Shown one piece after another: positions 1-9,333 of a stretch of 64,000 bases of DNA. Every line of letters begins with the position of its first letter. The stretch's first letter is position 1. Source of the DNA: Platerodrilus igneus. Its lineage: Eukaryota; Arthropoda; Insecta; Coleoptera; Lycidae. A model generated the notes under the pieces. That model had not been told where the DNA came from. It did no database searches and worked only from the letters and a program-made list of their open reading frames with translations. Where the stretch lies: NCBI GenBank assembly GCA_036346225.1, contig JARFIW010001488.1:372001-436000 (forward strand). The letters are read 5' to 3'. The position numbers were made by a program, and so were the translations under genes.

Positions 1-1826
1 CATTTTGCGTTCAGGGCAGCTGTCAGCGAATCGATCGAGGAGCTTTTCCTCAGGTGGATGTCCATCAGCACGTGTAGGCTGGCCTCTTTTACATGGCTAT
101 TCTTCTCGTCGACTAGCGAGCGAAGACTGAGCTCTGAAAGAGCCTCTCCCATGCTTGCCAGCCTTGCCGTTGTTTCCTCAACCACGCTCTCCGCAGAATC
201 AATGATTATAGACATGTAGGACAAGACCTCTAGAACCTCTGAGAGCATTTCAGCAGACTCGTCCGTGTCCTTTCTCCGGTGCTTTTTCACAAACCTCTTC
301 AGATTGGACAGCTTCTCTACCGCGCCAGCCACTTCTCCGACAAACTGGGGCGCGTCCTCGCTCTTGGAAATGGCCCGAAGATCCTTGTCCCAGACATAGA
401 AGAGGAAGTAGCACATGGTGCGCAAAATGCACTGGCTTTGCTCGGCAGGATTCTTCAGGAAAAGGCTTTCCACGGCAAGAGAGTTGTGCCCCATTCCCAC
501 AGAGTACAGAGCACAGACAAGCGAAGTCTTGAGCCCGGCTCTGTACCGGAAGAACATCAGGTGCTCGGGGTTCACGCTGGCCCGCTGCATAAAGTCCACT
601 CCGTACATGACTTGGTACGTCTCCACGCGCTCTTTGTATACGAGAACAATTTCACACCCAAAAAGCTGCTCTGCCACGGGGTTGAGCGGAGGCTTTCCAA
701 CGCAATCGTTTGAGGAGAGCCCTACACAGACAGGCTTTTCGCTCCCAATCAGACACGTCGTGAAGTTCTCTGGGGGAATTGCCGCAGACTCGTCGCTGTT
801 AGGCGAGATGAGCGTGATGGAAGAGTCGTTTGCGCAGCTCCCAATGATGGCAAGGTTCCCGCCGACCCGATAGCTTCTGTGCTCCTTGCTCTCGTGCACA
901 ACTGCGTTCCGAGACTTCTTCGCTGCAGGCATACCTCTGATCCCAACAACCTCTCCGCTCCCATTCAGGAAAACCCGCTTCCCGCTTGTAAGAGCCACGC
1001 ACGCCTCGTATCCGCCGCCCACGCTTTCAAAGAGCCTTGTTTCCTTCTCATCCATGCGCTCTCCCACCCCCGACACATCCACGTCGCGGATCTTCATAAG
1101 GCTCTTTTCGAGAGCTCATAGCAGGAGAGGGTTCCGTCCGCGTACAGGGCAAGCATGCCTGCGCGCGTGGAGCAGAGAGATCTCACTGCGCTGCGTCGGC
1201 CCATCGAGTAGACAATGGGAGCGAGATACGCCATAAAACTCGACGTAAGAGACTCGACCCTCACCCGCTTGCTGAACCACCCCCTCTCCGTCGTAGCTGA
1301 ACTCGTACACATCTCCGTCTATTCCCCCCATCAGCACTCTTCCGTCGCGCTCGAGAACACACTTCATCTCCACAGGGAGAGCCGCCACCAGCCCTGCAGG
1401 GATAAGAGAGAAGGGGTTCTTTGAAAGACAGAGCAGCCTCACCTCGCTCTCGCTTAGGACAACAAGGCACCTGTATATTTCTTCCCTGAACACGCCTGCC
1501 TTGGGGGTTATTGGCTTCACTTCAACTATTTCTGATCCGTGGGTGCTCATCTCCTCGATGTAGGAGGTGGAGTAGTTCCAGAAAATAATCCGCTCCCTGC
1601 TGGAGGCCCAGACCATGTTTAGCCCGTCAACAACACCTACGCGCCCGCCAGAAAGAATGAGATCATAGATATCGTGCGGAAACGAGGACACGTCCCTCCG
1701 GAACATGACTGGGTCAAAGGTGTAGTTGTCAGAAGCAAACTCCGGGAACGCGCACCGAGACTTAGACAGCCCGTTCCCCGCCTCAACCAGAGCCTCGCAC
1801 AGCTCCTCGTACTTCTTTGTACGCAT
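1..1826 (-). CDS. NUP170: Nucleoporin Nup155/Nup170 family, N-terminal part (cut by window edge; two frameshifts)
   Basis: This is a scaffold nucleoporin of the inner ring of the nuclear pore. The ATG is at 1826 and the coding sequence runs off the left edge, so only about 600 residues of the N-terminal beta-propeller and following region are present. Family hallmarks seen are FWNYS, a KPITPKAGVF segment matching the KPKAGIF stretch of the human protein, GGIDGDVYEFSYD, and then GWFSKR with LYADGTLSCYEL. The reading frame breaks twice. A G-run near 1281-1290 moves coding into the frame that holds GWFSKR, and an A-run near 1101-1104 returns it to the first frame, which then stays open to base 1. 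Both slips are homopolymer +/-1 events, so sequencing error is more likely than decay. It is divergent from the kinase gene at 1869. Family assignment is confident; orthology to Nup155 versus Nup170/157 is not resolved. Confidence 0.85.
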
Positions 1827-1868
1827 CGGATAAAATAAAAAAGGGCACTAAAAAAGAGGCAAGCAAGT

Positions 1869-2696
1869 ATGGACAGCCACCAAAAGTACACACTACTGAG
1901 GAATATAGGAGACGGGGTCTACTCGTCTGTGTTTTCTGCAAGAACCTGCAATGGAGACATGGTTGCCATAAAAATGGTTTCTCGGGGGGCTTTCAGAAAG
2001 AGGGGCGGGCGGCACGCAGAGAATGAGATCAGAGCGCTTTCCCTTCTGAGAAACAAAGCTGTGCCCAAGTACATTTCCCACTACGAAACAGAGAAGTTCT
2101 CCTGCATCATTATGGAGCTGGTTGAGGGCCTTCCTGCTGGAGAAATGGTCTTCGAGAGGAAGCGCCCTGGGGCCGTGGAAATGCTCCTCTCGATTTCCCG
2201 CCAGGTCATTGAGGCAATCGCATACATCCACTCGGAGGGGGTCTACCATCTAGACATAAAGCCAGAGAACGTGATGGTTGGGCTCGATGGGGTGGTAAAG
2301 CTCATAGACTTCGGGTGCTCTGTATTTTGCAGGGAGGGAAAGGTGCCTGCAAGCTCCCTCCAGTTTGACGGAACTCCTGCATATATGGCCCCAGAAATGA
2401 TATACAGGCCAAAGGAAAGAGAGCTGCTGCTTTCCCCGATGGACGTCTGGGGGTTCGGGTGCTTTCTGTACTACATCTCGACGGGGAGGCAGGCCTTCGA
2501 GGCCTCTTCCCTCTACTCGCTCTATCCGAAGGTGCTCAGAATCGAGGTAGATCCTGGAAGGGTGCCTGCTGAGGTGCGGGGGATAGTGGAGGGGATATTT
2601 GTAAAGGCCCAGGAGAACCGGTACACAGCGGAGAGGATCCTGGGCGCTATCAAGACGCTACAAGATGGCGCAGATGCATGTGCAAGAACTAAATAG
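1869..2696 (+). CDS. Serine/threonine protein kinase
   Basis: This is a 275-residue protein that is almost entirely a kinase catalytic domain. The glycine loop GDGVYSSV lies at residues 14-21 and the ATP-binding lysine in VAIK is at about residue 35. The catalytic loop is HLDIKPEN, with HLD where most kinases have HRD. The magnesium-binding LIDFG and the YMAPEM motif follow. There is no extra regulatory domain, only a short C-terminal tail. The HLD variant is compatible with activity because the catalytic Asp, Lys and Asn remain. I cannot assign a subfamily; the general look is CAMK/SNF1-activating-kinase-like. The start is the first ATG downstream of the divergent NUP170 start 42 bp away, and the frame is intact. 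Confidence 0.9.
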   Translation: MDSHQKYTLLRNIGDGVYSSVFSARTCNGDMVAIKMVSRGAFRKRGGRHAENEIRALSLLRNKAVPKYISHYETEKFSCIIMELVEGLPAGEMVFERKRPGAVEMLLSISRQVIEAIAYIHSEGVYHLDIKPENVMVGLDGVVKLIDFGCSVFCREGKVPASSLQFDGTPAYMAPEMIYRPKERELLLSPMDVWGFGCFLYYISTGRQAFEASSLYSLYPKVLRIEVDPGRVPAEVRGIVEGIFVKAQENRYTAERILGAIKTLQDGADACARTK

Positions 2697-2792
2697 AGCA
2701 AAGGGATGAGCTGCAGGAGAGCGTGCGCGGGTGCTAGCCAGAAGGACATTTTCCCAGCTCTCCCTTATTTATTAAAGACATTGCATCTTTTT

Positions 2793-3323
2793 ATGTTCGT
2801 GGAATCCGTTTTGCAGAAGCGAATTCCCATAAGCCCAAAGGAAGGCCTGTCCTCTGTGGGAAGGGTGCTCCTCGAGGCCTTTTCCGGGACGCACATTCCT
2901 GGACACGGAATGGGGGTCCTTGCGTCTCCGGTCAGGGTGGAAGATGCCCTGGTCGAGGAAGGCACTCTGTATCCTCTAGTGACCTACCGCGCTGTTGTGT
3001 TCAGGGTGTATCCCTGGGAGGTGCTTGAGTGCAGGGTGGAGAGGCAGGACGAGACCGGGGTCTTCTTGTCCAACCAGCTGGTCCCACAGATATTCGTGGG
3101 AAAGGCCAGGCTTCCACAGCCCAGCTCGCCTGCGGTTCTCGCCACGCAGGGCGGAGATCGTGCCTTGGTCTGGTTTTGGTCATACAGCCAGTCAAAGCTG
3201 TACATTCAGAACGGGGATACATGCCGTGTGCGCGTTGTGTCGTCTGAGTGCACGAGCACACAGATTTCGGTTGAGGCCTCAATGCTAGACCAGGGCCTGG
3301 GGCCTCGCAGCTGGTGGGAATAG
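2793..3323 (+). CDS. RPC25: RNA polymerase III subunit Rpc25 (POLR3H, Rpb7-like)
   Basis: This is a 176-residue stalk subunit of RNA polymerase III, with the N-terminal tip domain and C-terminal OB/S1-type fold of the Rpb7 family. I chose the ATG at 2793 (MFVESVL) because Rpb7 and Rpc25 proteins begin MF(V/F); the reading frame is open further upstream but without family similarity. Supporting segments are GMGVLASPVRVEDA, TYRAVVFRVYPWEVLE, a WFWSYSQSKLYIQNGD segment equivalent to the WVWEYE...MDTGEEIRFRV region, and the ending QGLGPRSWWE, which mirrors the GLGLLSWW end typical of Rpc25 rather than Rpb7 or Rpa43. It follows the kinase on the same strand after 96 bp. With RPA12 at 4885 it is the second RNA polymerase subunit in this stretch. 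Confidence 0.88.
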   Translation: MFVESVLQKRIPISPKEGLSSVGRVLLEAFSGTHIPGHGMGVLASPVRVEDALVEEGTLYPLVTYRAVVFRVYPWEVLECRVERQDETGVFLSNQLVPQIFVGKARLPQPSSPAVLATQGGDRALVWFWSYSQSKLYIQNGDTCRVRVVSSECTSTQISVEASMLDQGLGPRSWWE

Positions 3324-3520
3324 TACAAAGAAAACATAGATTGCACTGTCTGCTTAGCATTGCGCTGGCCGGCTGCAGCCTCGAAGTGCTCTTTCTGCAG
3401 TTTCTTATGGTCCCTTCCCAGAAAGAAGCTCCAGGAGAAAAGGAAACAGACCAGCGTGACCTATGGGAAAAGCGGAAGCCCGAAAGAGGCAGCTGGCTAG
3501 TAAATTCTTTATTCCTCCTC

Positions 3521-4711
3521 CTAAATAGCCTCCTTTCTATTTGTTGCAGGGGCTCTTATTGTCTCGAAGCACTCCCTGAGGTACCGCTCGTCCTCTGCGA
3601 CAGTTCCTGCAATCGCCTGCAGCGCAAACATCGATCTTTCTACAAGCTCAGCCACACTTCTTTTTTGCAAGATGTACGCACGCGCAAGCGCAGAGAAAAT
3701 TAGCACCTTCTCCTTCTTGCACCCCATTTGCTTGAGCGCTACGTGCATGCGCCTTATCCTGCAGGCGCTCTTTTGCTCGCCTCGCTTGACCTCAAAAAGG
3801 GTTTCTAGCGCCCCGTGCAGCTCCGAGATTCTGAAGGCCCCATAGCCCCTTTTTTCAAAAAGCCCCTTCAGGAGCTGGAACTCCCTTCTTTTCTGGTCCT
3901 GGAACATCCCCGAGTCTATGTAGTACATGTCCTTCCGGATGTTTCGCCCTCTCCTCTCTGTTCTGCGCGCGATAAACTCCTCCACAATCATCTCTGCACC
4001 AAGCTCTCCCTCCTGTAGATACTCCTCTATCTCCCTCTTCCACATGCGTATAGGACTTCTTACTTCCTCGCTCTGCCTCTCGCTCATTACACTCTGCCCA
4101 TTGCTCTCGTTTTGCTCCTGAATATTTCCAAAAGCGTGTTTATTTCTCCTATCGTCTTCCCTAGAAAACACGCTTTCTTTGGGATTGGCGCGGGAATTCC
4201 CAAGGGCTGGCCTAAAATATGCGCATGTTTTCTTTCTCTGCTCCTTCTGCGGCGCTTTTGTGCAGTCCTTCCTTTGCGCCTCGCCTTCTGCTCCTGGGCC
4301 CACTCCCTGCATCTCACGAACCCAGTCCATTTTGCCTGCTTTCAGGGAAGGCGCATCTGCTTCTTGCAGAGATACCTTATCTCCCGATAGCCTCAACTCC
4401 CTGCTCCGCTCTGCCGCGCTCTTTCTTCCCCCGGCCTCTCCAGCGAGCATCTCCCTCAGCTGCAGGACCCCCCGGGCCTTTGAGTGTCTCGGGTTCCCTG
4501 TGCCGCAGGGTCTCAGATGTTTCCCATGCTCCTTGATAAATCTTCCCACGCTTGCTATTGGCACAAAAGCAAGCTCGCTGTCGCTCTCCCCCCCGATCTC
4601 TGGCTCCTTCTCCATGCTCGATGACGCGGACAATTTTAAAATTCTTCCAAGCACACTCTTGTAACAGCTTTCCCCCTGCTCTGGCCTCCTTTCCTTTTTA
4701 ACGAGTGACAT
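3521..4711 (-). CDS. Hypothetical protein with charged disordered N-terminus and helical C-terminus
   Basis: This is a 396-residue protein that I do not recognise. The ATG is at 4711 and the frame is intact. The first 220 or so residues are rich in Lys, Glu, Arg, Ser and Gln, with low-complexity character and likely disorder. Residues about 225-390 look like a folded alpha-helical domain, with segments such as MWKREIEEYLQEGELGAEM, QLLKGLFEKRGYGAFRISEL and a cysteine/arginine cluster in KSACRIRRMHVALKQMGC. I see no membrane segment, signal peptide or catalytic motif. It is convergent with RPC25, with about 200 bp between the two stops, and sits upstream of RPA12 on the same strand. The highly basic composition would suit a nuclear role, but that is inference only. 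Confidence 0.7.
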   Translation of the reverse strand: MSLVKKERRPEQGESCYKSVLGRILKLSASSSMEKEPEIGGESDSELAFVPIASVGRFIKEHGKHLRPCGTGNPRHSKARGVLQLREMLAGEAGGRKSAAERSRELRLSGDKVSLQEADAPSLKAGKMDWVREMQGVGPGAEGEAQRKDCTKAPQKEQRKKTCAYFRPALGNSRANPKESVFSREDDRRNKHAFGNIQEQNESNGQSVMSERQSEEVRSPIRMWKREIEEYLQEGELGAEMIVEEFIARRTERRGRNIRKDMYYIDSGMFQDQKRREFQLLKGLFEKRGYGAFRISELHGALETLFEVKRGEQKSACRIRRMHVALKQMGCKKEKVLIFSALARAYILQKRSVAELVERSMFALQAIAGTVAEDERYLRECFETIRAPATNRKEAI

Positions 4712-4884
4712 CCCCAGACAAAGTTTTATTCATTATCACTGTAGCTGCTTCCGGCGGTGCCCATTTATGGAAAGTGCTTGTTTTGCCTTTTGCAGAGCCA
4801 GGGGCGATCTGATTGTCGTTTTCGCTCAAATACCTCTACTTTAGTTTATTAAGAATTTCCCTTCGGGGACTTTCCTTATGCGAA

Positions 4885-5184
4885 TCAGGTGTGCATTTTG
4901 CTTCTGTACCCGCAGTCGCACTCATAGAACACGGTTTGTCCTTCGTCTGCAGACCTAAGCTGCGCAGTGTTGTAGTACATCTCTTCACAGAAACACTCTG
5001 GGTACTGCTGGCGTATCTTTGCTCCCCTGTTTCTCCTGCTCTCAAGGAGAGCGCCTCGCGAGTACACCTTTACTGCGCTGTGTCCCTGTCCAGGGAGAAG
5101 CCTGTTTTCGTCCCCGCAATGGAGACAAAGGCTCTTCCCTTCGGAAGAGAGAGGAAGAATGGCCTCGCAGCTCCTACAGAACAT
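4885..5184 (-). CDS. RPA12: RNA polymerase I subunit Rpa12 (A12.2, zinc ribbon protein)
   Basis: This is a 99-residue two-zinc-ribbon subunit that supports RNA cleavage and elongation by RNA polymerase I. The start is the ATG at 5184 (MFCRSCEAIL), since the upstream in-frame codon is TTG. The N-terminal ribbon is C-x2-C ... C-x2-C (CRSC and CLHC). The C-terminal TFIIS-like ribbon carries the invariant RSADEGQTVFYEC followed by CGYRSK. RSADEGQTVFY with a preceding QLRS fits Rpa12 better than Rpb9 or Rpc11. The first Cys pair of the C-ribbon is reduced to CFCEE, so it may be read as C-x-C rather than C-x2-C; a lost base or a real change are both possible. Confidence 0.87.
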   Translation of the reverse strand: MFCRSCEAILPLSSEGKSLCLHCGDENRLLPGQGHSAVKVYSRGALLESRRNRGAKIRQQYPECFCEEMYYNTAQLRSADEGQTVFYECDCGYRSKMHT

Positions 5185-5615
5185 TGGCAAAATTTTATGT
5201 TGAGAGTAAACGAGACCCAGTTTTATTCGTGAGAAAAACCCTATCTTCGCCAGAACCTTCGTGGAAATCTTTCTCTTTTGGAAGGCGCGGTTGAATTAGC
5301 CAGCTGGTAAGCACTTGCTTCCATGCAGGAATAGAGGATAAGGAGTGCGCTTTTTCGGAACTGGGCCAGATTATTTAGCCAGGAATGTATGCGCTCACGA
5401 ATCAGATAAGCTGTGCAAGATAATATACAAATCTTTCTGAGTTTCCTCAGAGTGATTTTTGTCGAAGATCTGTTTGCTTGCTTTTCTAGTGAATAGCAGC
5501 GCCAAAGAAAAGAATAGCCTTGCTAAGAAAGCTGTTTGAGCTTTCGGGGAGAAATATAAAAAACAAGCACCGTATCTTAGGAGCAGCCCAGAAATGGCGC
5601 ACGAAGCTTGGCATG
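5185..5615. other. Intergenic stretch between RPA12 and photolyase
   Basis: About 430 bp with no supported open reading frame. I found no tRNA T-arm, repeat or clear RNA structure. It lies upstream of RPA12 and downstream of the photolyase stop, and is moderately A/T-rich. Confidence 0.5.
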
Positions 5616-7109
5616 CTATTCCTGCTCCTCTTCCTCCGGCATGTAGGCATGCACAAATTTGTCCACATTGAACTTCCTTTTTGCACCGGCATAGTTCATA
5701 AATCGAACCTTCCCAAAGATGCTTCGTTCTTGCCAGCCCTGGTCATGGAGCCCGACAATCGACCACATGCACCCGACATACCCGTTCGGATCGCACCCGT
5801 CTAGCTCATACTTGTCGTTCAGGCGAATTGCGGTCTCCAACGCTGCCTCAGGGCTTTCGCTCCACTCCAGGATCTTCTTGGCCCAGTACATCCGCAAAAA
5901 GCCATGCATTTTCCCCTCGCGCACTAGTTGGGCCTGCGCAGCATTCCACAGCCTGTCGTGTGTCTGGCTCCGCTCGAACTCCTCCTCAGAGTAAACATAT
6001 TCGCGCCTGTCGCGTCGATGGTCATCTAGCGTCTTCCTTGCCCACTCCGGGCCTCCACAGACGGCGTCGTAGCTCTCATTATAGAAACAGAAGTTGTCGC
6101 TCAGCTCACGGCGCACTAGGACCTCTTCGACGAAGGCGTCTGCTGAGCGCGGGCAGGAGCTCCTTACTGCAGAAACCTCCAGGATGGCTCTCTGCGGAGA
6201 AATCTGCCCAAAGTGAAACCAGGGGGACAAGCCCGACTGTGCTCTCTCGTTCGGGTCATTTCGCATATCTGCATAGACACTCAGCTTGTGCTGGATAAAC
6301 TTGTTTAGCGCCTGCAGTCCACTATACGAGCCCGGAACGGCCCAGGCCACAGGGAAAACAGATCTGTCTATGTCCAGCTGGGCGAAAAGAGCATCCCAAT
6401 CGTTTGTCGCCCACGAGCCAGAGCTGGCTGCATACGGATGTCGGATCACACGTGGAAACTCTGTCAGGAACTCTGAAATGTGTCCTTGGATCTTATGCCT
6501 GATTGTCCGGGCAGAGTACTCCTGCTTGTTGCTTGCAATCCATGCAGGCACCACGTTGTGTCCATCGACTTCTATGGTAGGTATTCCCTCTGCCTCCAGA
6601 GTAGCAGCTATGCTCTGGCTCCAATTACGCGGAGCCCTCAGAGGAGAGAAGTCAACGATCACGGCTCCAGCCTGGCTGTCTCGCACGAAACTGTGCAAAG
6701 ACTCATCTGCTGGCCCGGGCAACAAATGAAATGGGATGTTCAGCTGCTTCGAAAGCTCTTTCTCGACTTCTTTCAGGCCCGCAATCATAAATGCGCACTT
6801 TCTCAGAGTTGCCTCGAGACATGCGTGTGCAAGGCAAAAGCACACATGCAGCGGCACTTTATGCCTAAGCGCCAGATGTTGGGCATAGATGAGGCCCCAG
6901 TTGTCCTGAACCCTCTGCTCCCTGGACATCCAGTAGACCACTCCCCCCTTGGAGCCCTTCTTGAAGTTGCCCTCAGCTTTTCTCGACAGCCTGCGGGCCC
7001 TTCGCTCGTTAAATGCAAACACACTTTCTGTGTCTGCTCGCTTGGCATGCACATGCCTGAGGAAGGTGCAGAAGTCTCCAGTGCTCTCTCCAAAAGGCTT
7101 GTTTTCCAT
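5616..7109 (-). CDS. PHR1: Class II CPD photolyase (deoxyribodipyrimidine photo-lyase)
   Basis: This is a 497-residue light-dependent flavoenzyme that splits cyclobutane pyrimidine dimers in DNA. The N-terminal alpha/beta antenna domain starts near residue 55 with GGVVYWMSREQRVQDNWGL, the class II N-terminal signature. The C-terminal FAD-binding helical domain shows SGLSPWFHFGQISPQRA and the class II hallmark THDRLWNAAQAQLVREGKMH followed by RMYWAKKILEW. The end NYAGAKRKFNVDKFV also fits class II. Length is normal for the class, there is no frameshift, and the start is ATG at 7109. Photolyase is a patchy gene in microsporidia; one is known from Antonospora locustae. It is isolated, with over 400 bp of non-coding DNA on each side, and no other light-repair gene is nearby. 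Confidence 0.97.
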   Translation of the reverse strand: MENKPFGESTGDFCTFLRHVHAKRADTESVFAFNERRARRLSRKAEGNFKKGSKGGVVYWMSREQRVQDNWGLIYAQHLALRHKVPLHVCFCLAHACLEATLRKCAFMIAGLKEVEKELSKQLNIPFHLLPGPADESLHSFVRDSQAGAVIVDFSPLRAPRNWSQSIAATLEAEGIPTIEVDGHNVVPAWIASNKQEYSARTIRHKIQGHISEFLTEFPRVIRHPYAASSGSWATNDWDALFAQLDIDRSVFPVAWAVPGSYSGLQALNKFIQHKLSVYADMRNDPNERAQSGLSPWFHFGQISPQRAILEVSAVRSSCPRSADAFVEEVLVRRELSDNFCFYNESYDAVCGGPEWARKTLDDHRRDRREYVYSEEEFERSQTHDRLWNAAQAQLVREGKMHGFLRMYWAKKILEWSESPEAALETAIRLNDKYELDGCDPNGYVGCMWSIVGLHDQGWQERSIFGKVRFMNYAGAKRKFNVDKFVHAYMPEEEEQE

Positions 7110-7517
7110 AGCAAAAATAAGGCCTGAAAAAATCTAGAAATTCCAGTATGCCTAGTCTCAAGACATCCAGGGCCTATTAGATCTTATTTACAGCTAAATG
7201 TCAGCTGTCCACAAAAAAATGCATTTAAAGATAGTAGGAGGAAAATATATGCAAGGCAGGCTCAAATTGGCTCGGATAAGACGCGAATGATCTTTTCGTT
7301 GATCTCAGAATTTTCTTCTTTAAAAATGCCGCCTTCGCCTTTCAGTGCCTGCGGATAGAGACAAAGCTAAGAAAAAGAATAGCTTATCCCCAGAAGAAAT
7401 GTTCCAGAACTGGGGAAGAAGGTCTGTCTGTTAGGAAACAGGATAAACGAAAGCTAAATTGTAGAAAAAGAACTGCTAAGTCCTTTTATTAATAATCCGG
7501 GACTTTTCCCCAATCAG
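7110..7517. other. Intergenic stretch upstream of photolyase
   Basis: About 400 bp without a supported gene. It holds the 5' flank of the photolyase and the 3' flank of the repeat-bearing membrane gene. I see A-rich tracts but no tRNA, hairpin terminator or repeat. Confidence 0.5.
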
Positions 7518-9034
7518 TTATTTCTGAAAAGCTGCCTCCTCGGCCTGCCTCTTCTCCTCCTCGTCAGCGAGTCTCTCCTCCTCCTCGGCCTGCCTCTTCT
7601 CCTCCTCGTCAGCGAGTCTCTTCTCCTCCTCCTCGGCCTGCCTCTTCTCCTCCTCCTCGGCCTGCCTCTTCTCCTCCTCGTCAGCGAGTCTCTTCTCCTC
7701 CTCCTCGGCCTGCCTCTTCTCCTCCTCGTCAGCGAGTCTCTTCTCCTCCTCCTCGGCCTGCCTCTTCTCCTCCTCGTCAGCGAGTCTCTTCTCCTCCTCC
7801 TCGGCCTGCCTCTTCTCCTCCTCGTCAGCGAGTCTCTTCTCCTCCTCCTCGGCCTGCCTCTTCTCCTCCTCGTCAGCGAGTCTCTTCTCCTCCTCCTCGG
7901 CCTGCCTCTTCTCCTCCTCGTCAGCGAGTCTCTTCTCCTCCTCCTCGGCCTGCCTCTTCTCCTCCTCGTCAGCGAGTCTCTTCTCCTCCTCCTCGGCCTG
8001 CCTCTTCTCCTCCTCGTCAGCGAGTCTCTTCTCCTCCTCCTCGGCCTGCCTCTTCTCCTCCTCGTCAGCGAGTCTCTTCTCCTCCTCCTCGGCCTGCCTC
8101 TTCTCCTCCTCGTCAGCGAGTCTCTTCTCCTCCTCCTCGGCCTGCCTCTTCTCCTCCTCGTCAGCGAGTCTCTTCTCCTCCTCCTCGGCCTGCCTCTTCT
8201 CCTCCTCGTCAGCGAGTCTCTTCTCCTCCTTTTGTAGCTCCAAAACTTTTGTTTTCTGCTGGTTTATGAGGAGTTCTAGGCTATCGTTTTCTTTTTTGAC
8301 AATTATAAAGCTCATTTCTGCCTGCTTGATGGCCTCTTCCCACGATTTCCCATTGTTTTCATTACTTTTCTTAAGATCTTCTAAGATAGATTTAGCTTTT
8401 TCAAGAGCCTGCTTTGCTTCATCTCTTCTTTCATCAATATTATTCAACTTCTCTTCGATTTCAGCGTCTTCTTCTGTAAATACCTTGATGCCATGCTCAT
8501 CAAGTTCCATATGACTTTTCTGTCTGCCAGTAAAATGCGCTTCAAAGGATTTGCTTTGAAGGTCTTCCCTCATTTTTTTGACCTTTTCTATCTTTGTGAT
8601 TTCATCCGAAATTTCATTAACTCTCTCCAGCCTCTCCTTCTGCTCTTCTGATCCTGAAGCAAAAATGATTTCTTTCAGGTTTTTCATCAACTCTTTCAAA
8701 TTGTCAAGCAACCCTTCCATCTCGGCTACTCTTTCGCCGATCTGTTGGTTCATAGAAGAAGCCGGGCTTTTTCCAACTATCTGATAAACTCCGTCCCTAA
8801 GAAACGCGGCACCCCTCATTATAGATGCTAGCAAGTCCATAAAGAATTTTTTGGGCCTTGCTACGATGGGCCAGCTCACGATTTTGATCTTCGTATTTGT
8901 AATCGCTCTTTTGAGCATCGCGAAACAAGGCTTTCCTACCGCTAGTGCAACGAGCGCAAGAGCAACAACAACCGCTGTAATAGTTATGCATATTTCTCCC
9001 TGAGTGAAGTCGAATTCTTTTGTCCTTGAAACAT
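7518..9034 (-). CDS. Membrane-anchored coiled-coil protein with 16-residue E/K/R-rich repeats
   Basis: This protein of about 500 residues is not one I recognise. It has a hydrophobic helix (ITAVVVALALVALAVG), then a basic amphipathic region, then about 130 residues of coiled coil, then 14 copies of a 16-residue unit RLADEEEKRQAEEEEK, ending EEAAFQK. The frame is open from the stop at 7518 to beyond 9034, but no in-frame ATG precedes the membrane helix; the first is at 8918, inside the domain. An ATG at 9034 in another frame sits just after a T8G tract like the one before the paralogue start at 11256, so one lost base near 9000-9030 probably hides the true start. It shares its architecture with the next two genes upstream. 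The repeat resembles long single alpha-helix or stalk segments; a structural role is inference. Confidence 0.7.
7531..8229 (-). repeat. 48-bp coding tandem repeat, 14 units
   Basis: On the plus strand the unit holds CGTCAGCGAGTCTCTTCTCC followed by a CTCCTC-rich half, encoding RLADEEEKRQAEEEEK. I count 14 occurrences of the CGTCAGCGAG core between 7560 and 8215 at mostly 48-bp steps. Units are nearly identical at the nucleotide level, including silent sites, which indicates recent homogenisation. Near 7640 there is an extra half unit (RQAEEEEK), and near 7575 one unit lacks a codon, so the 3' end of the array is the most irregular. Confidence 0.92.
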
Positions 9035-9333
9035 TTCTCTCGCAAAAAAAATAGCTTAAATATAATAATTTATGCGCCAAGTATAGCCTCGGAAAGCAGG
9101 GGCTTCAGAACATAAATTTTTTATTTTCTATATGGGGTAACCTTGTCAGTAAAGTCTATTTTATTACCTCATTCTTCTTTAGGCACCCGAGCCCGAGCAT
9201 GCCTTGTCTTAGAAGCAAGAAATGGAGGGCTCTTTTAAAAATGTTTCTTCTTCATTAGTTGGAAGCACATGCCAGGCCTAATAAGCATGCTTTTTCACTT
9301 CTTCTCTTTACCAAGCGGTTGGTGTCACTCCTA

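Noticed and set aside
250..1312. Several short open frames on both strands at the left edge
   Set aside because: Those in other frames are shadows of NUP170; the one at 1094-1312 is part of NUP170 itself after a frameshift.
7531..8229. CRISPR-like array
   Set aside because: The repeats are contiguous and in frame, with no spacers, inside a coding sequence of a eukaryotic genome.
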